NCBI GenBank assembly: GCA_023078555.1
Contig: CM041201.1
Span: forward strand, 5,711,172-5,775,171
Source of the DNA: Ulva prolifera
Taxonomy: Eukaryota > Chlorophyta > Ulvophyceae > Ulvales > Ulvaceae
Length of the DNA stretch: 64,000 bases
Direction of reading: 5' to 3'
In this document: positions 22,357-31,560 of the stretch, piece by piece
Layout of the letters: each line of letters starts with the position of its first letter
Position numbering within the stretch: the stretch's first letter is position 1
Program-made: the position numbers and the translations under genes
The notes under the pieces: model-generated
Seen by the model: only the letters and a program-made list of their open reading frames with translations
Databases searched by the model: none
What the model was told of the DNA's origin: nothing

Positions 22357-24516
22357 ATGCACGGCATGCGTGGCTCGAAGGAAGGTGCCTCGGAGGACAT
22401 CGCCGGCTGGACATGGTTCGGCGGGGTCCGGCTCGGGCGCGACCATGGCACCGTTTTCGGGACAGTCGTCATGAAGAACAAGAGCTCGGGACGCAGGCTC
22501 GCGAGTGGCCGTGACACGCAGGAGCACACGACCGCCGTCCAAGTGGCGCGTGACGCAATCGCGTTGCTTCTGCCGCGACTGTCGGCCGCCTTCCCGTCCT
22601 CCCCGACGAGCCCCGTTCACGTGGTGACTCTTGCGATCCTCCACCAGTGCCTCGACAGCCTCTCGCCGCTGTCGGTGGTGGAGCCCACGCAGCCGACGGT
22701 GCTGATCCCTGTGCACCTCTGCGCAGCCAGCCTGGCCCACCGGGAGCACTTCGGTGCAGACGTGTCCACCGCGGTCGGCTATTGCACGGCCCGCATGGCG
22801 TGTGCCCTCATGGCGGCGAGGGAGAGCGACGACTTGCCGGAGGCGATGTGGAAGTGTGTGCGCGGCGCCGCCATCGCGACCATGACGGCGGCCGGCGCCG
22901 ATCCACCAGACCATGCGCGATACGTGGCCGGTGCCGTGGAGGCCTGCAAGAACATCAGGCGGAGCCTCCCACCTGCGCTGCGGCTGAACCACGCCGGGGA
23001 CCTCGCCGCGGGATTCTTCATGACGGCCGTCACGGAATCGGACAGGATGACGGCCGAGCGCCTACGGGCGCACGTCGCGGGCGGCGTTGCTCCGGGCGTC
23101 GGCATCACGCCGTCGCGCCTGTTCCCGGACGAGCGCACTGGTGCTGCCGCCCATGGCGAATGCCCCGCCGCTGGACCGAGCGGTGATGGCGCGGGAGCGT
23201 CGACGCGGTTCGCACTCGCGACCGGGGACGGCGGGGCAGTCCCGGCCCATCGGCCAGCATGCCTGGCTCCTCCAGCAGCGCGTGCACTCGACTCGGCAGT
23301 CCCCGCGGCAGCCGGCCGCGCCCCCATCGCGGCTGCGATTACAGGCCAGGCCTCCCAACCGCCAGGCGAGGCCCATCCCGGAGCAGCGCGCCGTGGCGCA
23401 GCAGCGCAGACCTCCGGTGCGGCAGCCTCGGAGATGGCTGCTCCTGCGGGCGAGGGCGCCCTCGGCGCGGAGGTGCAGGCCTCCCCTCAGGCGGCACAGC
23501 CCCTCGGAGACGCGGGCCAAGGGCCCCCCGAGGAGGCGCAGCCCTGCAGTGCTGCACAGGCCCTGCCTGTGGTGGTGAAGCAGGAGGGGGCCGGGGCTGC
23601 ACTTCGCGGCGTGGCTGCACGCCGCTACGACGGGCCGCTGATCATCATATCGTCCAGTGATGATTCTGGCGATGATCCAGAAGTCGTTTTGGCCGCCCCT
23701 CCAGACGTGCCTCCTGCGTCCGGCATCGCGTCGACGGCACCCCACCTGGGGCAGCTACCGCCTCCCGCTCTGCCGGAAGCTGCTCGGCACCCCGTCGGCG
23801 GCCAGCCTGTGGCCGCTGCAGCGCACGCCCCGCCTCTGCCGTTGCTTGCCAGTGAGGGTTGTGTTGCTGTCGCGATGCCTGCACTCGACGGTGCTCCGGC
23901 TGGCCAGCAAGAGCACCTCCCTGAAGCACAGCCCGCGCCACCGCCGGGCGGGGGCGCGGCCAACATGACCGCTGCGATCATGGGTGTCCAGGAGCACGTC
24001 CCCGTCGTCGCAGAGCTCGCAGTGGGCGGCGCACCGGCGCACGGCGCTGCACCGGCCGCCCAAGCGGGGCAGCCCGCTGCCGTTGTCCCTGGCGCACAGC
24101 CCGCACCGCCGCAGGGCAGGGGAGCGCTCAACCTGGCCGCCGCCGTCATGGGTGTCCAAGGGCCCGCCGACGCCGCTGTCCACCCGCCGGAAGCCGCGCC
24201 CGTCGAGCCTGCAGCGGCGGTGCAAACTGCTCCGCCTCCCGCCGGGGGGCAGCCTGCGGCTGCCGCGCCGGACGCACAGCCCGCGGCACCGGCGGCCGGA
24301 CATCATGCCGTGAATCTCGCCGCCGCGGCCTTGCAGGGCCCCGTTGACGCCGCCGCCCACCCGCCACAAGCCGGCCCCGCCGAGCCCGACGTCCCGGGGC
24401 CGCCCCTCACCAGCCTGACGGCGTCTCAGCACGCCGTAGAAATCAACGAGTATGTGTACGACCGTTCTAGCCTGCCACCGGACGTGTACGGCGAGATCAT
24501 GACGATCCGGCCGCCG
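22357..24516 (+). CDS. Ala/Pro/Gln-rich protein with SUMO-type motifs (element A)
   Basis: I do not recognise the family. The ATG at 22357 or 22366 (MRGSKEGASEDIAGWTWF) is the likely start. A globular helical-looking segment of about 260 residues comes first (including AVGYCTARMACALMAAR). A low-complexity half follows with degenerate repeats of AQPAPPQGRGALNLAAAVMG. At about 23570-23670 the sequence VVKQEG fits the SUMO acceptor consensus, followed by LIIISSSDDSGDD, a hydrophobic core plus acidic tail as in SUMO-interacting motifs. The exon appears to end at a GTGCGG donor at 24516. It may continue into the helicase, but the splice phases I could find do not agree (phase 0 versus phase 1), so two separate genes remain possible. 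In copy B the low-complexity part lacks two internal segments. Confidence 0.6.
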
Positions 24517-24650
24517 GTGCGGACCCCCCTCCACCCCGCCTGCTGTTGTCCTGCTGTCACATGTGCCGTGCGCGCTGCGTGCGTGGCGGCGGTCCACCGT
24601 GCCCTCGCCTGCCACCTCGCACCCCCTGCTCCGCGGGCCAACTGTCAAAG

Positions 24651-26957
24651 CGCGGGACGCCGTGCAGGACCTGCTCGAGGCCGTGACCGGCGGCCCGTTC
24701 CATGCGGTCCTGATCCTCGGCTCCGGCGGCAGCGGCAAGACGTACACCTGCGAGGTGATGTACAACGGTGCCAAGCGCGACCTCGGACGGCGCGCGGTGG
24801 CACGCTGCACACACAGCGGCCGACTGGCCGCCACCATACGCTGCGAGACATTCCCGCGCCGCTTCAAGGTCGGCTCGCTCGCGCTGCACATGACCCCGCC
24901 GTACAGCGACATCACGGCGGCGCGGAGCGTCGCGAGCATCGACCTCCTGTTCGCGGAGGAGTTCACCGCCATGTCGAACCGCCTCGCCGAACACAACCTC
25001 AGGGCATACAGGGCTGCGAAGGAGTCGGTGAACTGGGCAGCGCGCCAGCTGCTGCAGCCCGAGCCGTACACCGACCTGCAGCAGCCGCTCGCTGGCCTCA
25101 AGCTCGTCGCCAGCGGAGACCACCTGCAGCAGATCGTCGCCCCGGGGGGCGTCGGCCGCGTCGTCGACGACCCCGCCAGCGCAGACCACGGCCTCGCCGT
25201 GCCGTACAACCCCCCCGCCGACATCGGAGACAACGTCTGGGAGCTGCCGTCCCTGCAGAGCGCGGCGACCAACGTGCTCGTCGTCCTCGTGCACGGCAAC
25301 CATCGCCTCGTCGGGCGGATGCACGAGATGCACTGCACGGGGTGCGCTCTCCCCCGACCGCCGTGGCCTCCCCTGAGGCGCGGCCCTGATGATTGCGTGA
25401 TCCGCATGCTCGCGTGCATGATGTCGCCGTGCGCGGCTCTCACGGCGCGCCTTGTGGCCTGAGCGGCGTCCGCGGCGGACGCCGCCGCCCTGCTGTGACC
25501 GACGGCCGCCTGGGCCCCGTGTGTATCCTCCGCTGCATGCTGCAGGCAGAGCGGCGAGATCTCGCACGAATGCATGCTGCTACTCCTCGGGCGGGTGGAG
25601 TGCATCGACAGGCCGGTGTGGTTCTACGAGGCGGCGCGCCTGCCCAACTACCCGCAGGTGGTGCCCCCGGGCAACCCGTACCTGCCGTTCACCATCGTCG
25701 CCGTCGCGACCGCGGCCGAGACGGAGGAGGTGTACTACGACCGCCTGAGGCCACAGGCCAAGTACCGGGACGCGTATGACTTGGCGCCCGCGCCTCCGGC
25801 CGACGCGGATGAGCCCGCGCCCAAGTCTGTGAACATTCCCTGGGTGCCGGAGGCGGGCCAGCCGCCTCAGTGCCGGCGGACGATGCAAGTGACGTGCAAG
25901 CGCGTGGACGAGTTCCTCTTCCGGTGCGTCCGCGCCCGCTGTGTCTGTGTGCCGGGCCCTGCCTCTGCTGCCACCTGCCTACATCCTCCGCGGGCGTGCG
26001 CCGCGCTCCGGTCGCATGACTGCCTGACTCCCCCTTCCCCCCCGCCTGCGCCTCACGCTGGCGCCGTGCAGGACCACCGGACGCTGCGCGATGGCGCGGA
26101 AGGTGATCTCACAGCTCAAGGCGTGGTCGCGCATCGTCGTGACGCCGGGAGAGCCGATGATCACGACCCACGCCTTCGCCGGCGTCGGCCCCGGCTCGTA
26201 CGCCGTCGTCACGCACTTCCAGAAACGCACGTTCCACTCCGTGCTGTCGTGCGTGGAGTCCACCCTGGCCGTCCAGGTCAAGAACTGGCAGCAACGGCGC
26301 GGCTACGACCCCCACGTCGGCAGATTCGTGCGCGGGGTCCTCCGGGACCTCGTGCGCGCGGTGCTGAAGAAGACCTTGGCGCCGCTGCGCATCCCCGATG
26401 CGGAGGACGCCCCGCAGAGGGATCCCCTGTACGCGATCCCGTTCGCGAACCTCTGGAACGGCGTGGACGCGCAGGTGCACCGCTTCGTCCAGGTCAACCC
26501 CGTCGTGGTCGTCAAGGTGGAGGAGAACCCCGCGGTGCCGAGCGAGCCGCGCCCGCTGTCCGTGCACGGGCTGCTGCCGATCAAGCCCTGCGGCGTGCTG
26601 TGCGCCAGCGAGCTGCTGAGCTGCAGCTTCAAGCCCGCCGAGCACCGCGTCCTCATGCACGCGCCGCTGCTCAGGGACGTCCCGCGCGATGAGAAGGTCG
26701 CCGCGAACATCGTCCTGATGTCGCGCGTGTCGGCGATGGCGGACTTCGCGGTCACCCCGGAGACGGCCATCACGTCCGACATGCTGCGACATGGCACCAC
26801 GACCCGGGACCTGCGGCAGCACGTCGCACGGCAGGGGGGGAGGTGGGTGATGCGCCACGTGCACATGGCGCGGGACGGCGCGGCCGCGCCTCAGCTGCAC
26901 CACCCCAGTGGCTGCATCGACGGGGGCAACGACCGCATCCCCAACATGGAGGCGTAG
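24651..26957 (+). CDS. PIF1/RecD2-like superfamily 1 helicase (element A)
   Basis: Exons 24651-25341, 25546-25923 and 26072-26957 join in matching phase 2 at both borders. Walker A is GSGGSGKT (about 24725). Motif Ia-like THSGRLAATI follows, Walker B-like LLFAEEF has EE in place of DE, and motif III-like VASGDHLQQI comes next. HGNHRLVGRMHEMHC fits the motif IV region. The last exon has GPGSYAVVTHF and NPVVVVKVEE, as in the PIF1 domain that follows the NG-rich loop, then ANIVLMSRVSAMADF, aligned with the YVALSRV motif VI. The TIHKSQG-type motif V is not recognisable. Such helicases unwind DNA 5' to 3' in repair or in element replication. The stop codon is TAG at 26955-26957. The N-terminal join to the upstream exon is unresolved. 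Confidence 0.75.
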
Positions 26958-27520
26958 GGGGGCTCGGAGTGTGTGGTGCGTGTGCTGGGGCACCTTGTGT
27001 TGTGTTGCAGTGTATCTTGGGGAGGCCGGGGGTGTCGCCGCCCTGTGACGTGGCACCGCGCGGGCCCCCCATCAGGTGCACCCGGCTCCGCTCGGGCGGA
27101 GGTGTCCAGTGTCGTGCGGATGTGTAGAATGCTCGAGCGGACTGTAGAGGAGGTGCCCCGTCGTGTTGTGTTGATGTGTCGATGACAGACACCCTTGCAT
27201 GCGTGAGGATTCCGTCGTACCCAGGTCGACTCGATTGCGTGAGGATTCATATGTAACCACAAAAACTCCAGGCCTCTGCAACAGCTCGTGGTGCAAGCAT
27301 GGCTGGCAGGGGCGACGTACGCCATCAACAGTGCGATCACCTCCGCCTGCCATCCAAAGGCGTGCTGTCCATAGCCGCAACAGCAGGGGGACACTCAGCC
27401 GCCACAATAGCAGCAACAGCAGCCACGACTACAGCGACGACAACCTCCACTGTTGCTGCAGCATACACCTGAAGTACGGGAAACTTAGCTGACTCGGCAG
27501 ACGTTGGTGGTTTTGCTGTT

Positions 27521-27543
27521 ACATGCGGCTGTCCTGTTGGGCG
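27521..27543 (+). repeat. Candidate right-end attachment site of element A
   Basis: ACATGCGGCTGTCCTGTTGG plus three bases matches 42035-42057 (ACATGCAGCTGTCCTGTTTG plus three bases) at 20 of 23 positions. That site marks the left border of element B. The same CTGTCCTGTTTGGTG begins A at about 13817 and C at 59000. Confidence 0.4.
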
Positions 27544-27741
27544 GGAGAGCACGGTTTCGGATCCGTGTGGTTGCACGTGTTGTGCCGGGATGCTGTGACA
27601 TCGCCAATATTCGGACGTGTTCTGTTTCTTCGGTGCCTGAGACATGATTGCATGACGTTTGGTGCATGCGTGTGTAGTGTGCAATCGCCACCACATGCTG
27701 CAGTTGCAACATGCAATGGCTGGTTCATTGGCTGATTGGTT

Positions 27742-28010
27742 GTGGCCAGCAGGCCACCTAGGGGAAGCAGGTGCGTGTCATGCCCCTCAGCATGACCAAA
27801 TGTGGCTATGCTGAAGCGGCATGACAGGCACTCTTTCCCTAAGCAGCGCTGCTCACTGCACTACCTTGATGCCTTGCTGCCTGTGGCCAGCAGGCCACAG
27901 AAGTCAAGCGTGTGCGTGCCACACCCTTCAGCATGGCCACACTGACATGTGCTGAAGCAGCCACATGACAAGCTGTCTTCGAGTAGCGCTGCTTACCATG
28001 CACCGCTGAT
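27742..28010 (+). repeat. Two-unit tandem repeat, about 139 bp, hairpin-containing
   Basis: TGTGGCCAGCAGGCCAC starts at 27742 and again at about 27881. Both units go on to a CAGCATG...GTGCTGAAG segment and end near AGCGCTGCT. The first 15 bases are themselves an inverted repeat. Confidence 0.65.
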
Positions 28011-30711
28011 ATTCACTGCAGCACACTGCAACCTCTCTGTTATGCGCTCCGCCCACTCTGGCATGCCGGTGCTAGAGGCTGAATAAAAGAACGCTGGTGA
28101 ACTGCAATTGATTGATGCGTCTTCAGCTCTTGGCCTGCCATCTCTGTAGCGTACCCTGGCAAGATCTGCACCCGTATGCCTCATTGTGCACACACACGTA
28201 TGCAAGAAACTCATGTAGTTGAAGCTGAAGGGCTCGATCCACAGTATTTCACAGGTGCAGGACACCGCAACACAAGCTCAAAGCTCAAAGCACACTGCAA
28301 TGTAAAAATTACGAGCCGACACTGCCTCGCAACTTGCCCATGCAAAAAAATGTGTTATCCGCATATGCTGAATCCGTGTGCAAGCGCAGTGGGTAAGCTG
28401 CAACTGATCGCATGGTGGGGCGAGGCTGACGGTGCCTCGAGAGGGATCGAGTTAAACCATCAGACGCTATCACTTAGTTGCACGGACCCCACTGAAACTA
28501 CAAGTCAGAGTTTCGCCTCCTTGTGAATGCGGGTCTGCGTTGGATGCACATGTGCTAGGACCTATGCGCTGACCAGCAACTACAGCGGTGCTTTCCACTG
28601 GAATCGGCTACCCTTGCTGAACTCTTGACAAAAGATTGCAAAATAGTAAACAAAAGGATGTAGCGCTGCAGAATCAGACGTCTACCGGTGATGTGATGTG
28701 TTTAGCGTGTGCAGTCGCGCATCCCCGTCGAACACCTGTTCTAGACGCCTGTGCACTGCCATCACAATGAAAAATACGATCAGTGTTCAACAATTTCGTA
28801 CCTCAGGTATACACAGGGCAGCGGATCGGGCAGCGGAACGTCGCGGCGGTGCTGCGAGCTGCTGCAGCACCACACCGCTGTGCCGGCGACCCCGCGACGC
28901 GGTTCCCCATCCCATAAGATAGCGCATGGATAGCGGCAGTTCCTACAGATCCCTGTCGAGGCTGCCGTACCCAACGGTCGCATCTGCGCTCGCCAGGCGC
29001 ACACACGGGCTGCTGGGAGGCCGGCGCTGACGTACACTTAGACAGCTACGCAGAACGCCCAAACATGACTTTGATGAGGTTAACATTTATTATCAGCCTA
29101 CAGCAAGTATTTGCACAGTCGACGTGCCTTGCACAGGCCCCGGCCGGATACCGTTGATCGGAAGGCAGGCGGATCCGTGGGCCTCTGTCGCTGCCACCAG
29201 ATGCCCTTACACAAACCAAACAGACTTTGTGTGCTCTTGTCACGGCGTCCGGGCAGTCCACAGCGTGGCGTGCACTGCAATGCAGTGTGTCTGCGCCTGT
29301 GGCGCGACGCAGCTGCTGGGGCTGCGCGGATCTGCGTGCATGCATGCATCCGCCGCGGCGCGCCCGACGCGGAGGCATTCGAGCGTGCACATGTATGGGT
29401 GACAGATGGCTTACGCAGCTGCGCGCAGCTGCGCGCCCTACGCCGCTGCTGCGTCGGGGAGTCGACATCCCGTGCACGCTCGTCGCGTTGCAGCCGTGTT
29501 GCGGTTGTTCGGCGTGGACTGTGCGGCGCTGCGACACACAGCTGCCTGCCGGGCCAGGGCCGTTGTTGCGCAGGCCCGGCCGGGAGGCGGGCTGTTGCTC
29601 GTGCCAGCACGACCGTGGCGCAGGGGGCTTCCTGAAAGAAAAGGCTTCAGCAGGCCCCCTACGTCACTACTGGGCTGTTTGGTTCGGTCACAGCTACATA
29701 GCACACGCGTGTTCTTGGCTGAATCCTGCAGCCTTCTTGCAAGACAGGAATTACCACTGCGATGCTGATGCCAGGCTGCCCGGACACCACCGGTCGGTCT
29801 GCAACGGCGTGCGAACGCCAGCCTCGCTGATACGGTGGGCGGTTCGCATCACGAAACAATCCACAACACCAGCAGCGAACTTGAACAATACCGTGAGAGC
29901 TGCATCGGAGACTCACACAAGCGCAGACCACAGCCTGCAGTGGCTGGTAGGTCCGCTGGCGTCGGTTCCGTCGTACCGCGCACATGCAGCAACGTCCGCA
30001 GAACACGGCGATGCCCGAACCGCTGCTGGTTACCTCAAATGAGATCCGTCAGTTGCCTCAGCGTCTTGGCCATTTGCGCTGCGACCTGCGTCAATGCACG
30101 CGACAGAACACTCAGCACGGCCCAACTGTGAACACATCGTTGCACTACCACTCTACGCACGCTTCAGATGCAAAGTAAAAGCAGACATGCCGGTAAGAAT
30201 GGCAGGCGAGGCTGCTGACCATGTGCTATACACAGGCCGGCGTGCATGGCTTGTGCAACGCTCGCGTGGCCAAGTGCACAGCGCGCAGCGCACAAGCGTG
30301 CCCTGCCGACAACATCGCCAGCCTGTAGCAGGAAGCACATGAAGCAAACGCTTCGACCTGAGGTTGTCACAACTCAGCACGGTCCACCTGTAGGTCACTC
30401 GTACGTTGTCTCTGGTTCTGGACGGCGCTCACCTGAAGCCTTGTCGTCGCGGGTCGCGGACGATACCTCCAGGCGTCGAAATGTCAGCAGATGCTAACGC
30501 TTACATGGAGGTGCGTTGTTGTCTCTCTTTGCGCAGCGCTTGAACTCTCATGTTAAACTCTCATTTCACAGCGCCGTCAGGTCCAAAACCGGGTGTCCTC
30601 GCCACAGGCATAAGATCCCATGTGGCAGCCCGAACGTCTGTGGCCATGTTTCGGTTGCCCTGTTATGTAACAAGGGCTTCGTCGTCGTCTTCAGTAGTAT
30701 CACCTTCACTG

Positions 30712-31515
30712 TCACTCAACATATCTTTTAAATTCGTTTGCAACATCATCATTGACTCGTGTCAGCCGGATGAACACGTGGTCATGACACCCAGCCCGTG
30801 GTACCTGGTAGATTAGCGGGAATTCATCACCCCAAACCCCGGGGATAGCCTTGGCAAACCCAACGTGGGAGTTGTTGCAACACTGCGGGTCCACCACAAC
30901 GTCTAGGTAGTGTGTGACGATGTTGCGGCAGCCAATAAAATCCCCCACGGCATCTGCATCCGCCACCTGCTGCACCTGCATGACAAGGGCATTCATAGGG
31001 CATTCAGAGATTCCCTTGCCATTGCCACGTATGTCTACGGACACATGCAACATGTATGGAGGGTCCAACTGACCCCCATGACCACCATCTGTCATGTTTT
31101 CAACCTTTGAGCGATGTGGCAGCGTAAAGCACGGTGAACACGACAAACACCTTGTGCACGCCTCCCATCGTAATTGTGCATATCGTCTCACCATCATGCC
31201 CGCTCGTTCAAACCGCCGTGAATTCGTGTCGTGTAGGCTGGGGGGGTCGACGACGAGGGCCGCCAATGCAATGGCGCCGACCTTTCGCACGTAATATGTG
31301 TCAACGACTCGGGAGACTTGACGCTGTCGAACAGGATCATGCACCCCATGGCTATTGCGGATCGGGGTGATCTCGATGGCTCGCCTACGGATGCAGAGGG
31401 TGCATGTCGGGCGGACGCTACAGAACTTCCACCGCGCATCGACGGCCCAAGCTCTCGCATCGCGCGCGCGCACAAAATCCTCTTTAGGGATGCGGATGAT
31501 CTGCGTCGTCGACAT
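30712..31515 (-). CDS. Unrecognised intronless Cys-containing protein, 267 aa
   Basis: A single open frame runs from ATG at 31515 to a stop at 30712. I do not recognise it. The N-terminal third has CSVRPTCTLCIRRRAIEI and the middle has CTRCLSCSPC, both possible metal-binding clusters. The C-terminal half looks globular (SVDIRGNGKGI, VGFAKAIPGVWGDEFPL). There is no signal peptide or membrane segment. Its start lies 46 bases from the proposed start of the divergent gene at 31561, so the two would share a promoter or one start is wrong. Confidence 0.5.
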   Translation of the reverse strand: MSTTQIIRIPKEDFVRARDARAWAVDARWKFCSVRPTCTLCIRRRAIEITPIRNSHGVHDPVRQRQVSRVVDTYYVRKVGAIALAALVVDPPSLHDTNSRRFERAGMMVRRYAQLRWEACTRCLSCSPCFTLPHRSKVENMTDGGHGGQLDPPYMLHVSVDIRGNGKGISECPMNALVMQVQQVADADAVGDFIGCRNIVTHYLDVVVDPQCCNNSHVGFAKAIPGVWGDEFPLIYQVPRAGCHDHVFIRLTRVNDDVANEFKRYVE

Positions 31516-31560
31516 GTCGAGGATGACATTTTACATGCGATCGTCCTGTTACACGCGACC

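Larger units (their letters stand above)
13815..27530 (+). mobile_element. Element A: large tyrosine-recombinase element with PIF1-like helicase
   Basis: The left boundary is set by comparison. Homology between A and C begins at 13815/58998, while the flanks differ. The right boundary is a proposal: a 23-bp stretch at 27521-27543 matches the left-boundary region of copy B (42035-42057) at 20 of 23 positions. Contents in order are a 5' leader of about 800 bp, a recombinase/zinc-module gene (14615-22158), an Ala/Pro-rich gene (22357-24516) and a PIF1-like helicase region (24651-26957), all on the plus strand. There is no reverse transcriptase, HUH Rep or DDE transposase inside it. I could not find terminal inverted repeats. 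The element is about 13.7 kb if the right end is correct. Confidence 0.65.
26958..30711. other. 3.7-kb region with no recognised gene
   Basis: The open frames here are short and overlap on both strands without family signal. The region contains the candidate right end of element A (27521-27543) and a 139-bp tandem duplication (27742-28010). A Cys-rich frame at about 29124-29400 (CPYTNQTDFVCSCHG) is too ambiguous to call. Confidence 0.45.

Noticed and set aside
13815-27530. Classification as DIRS retrotransposon, Helitron or Polinton
   Set aside because: No reverse transcriptase, HUH Rep, DDE integrase or polymerase B frame was seen within the element.
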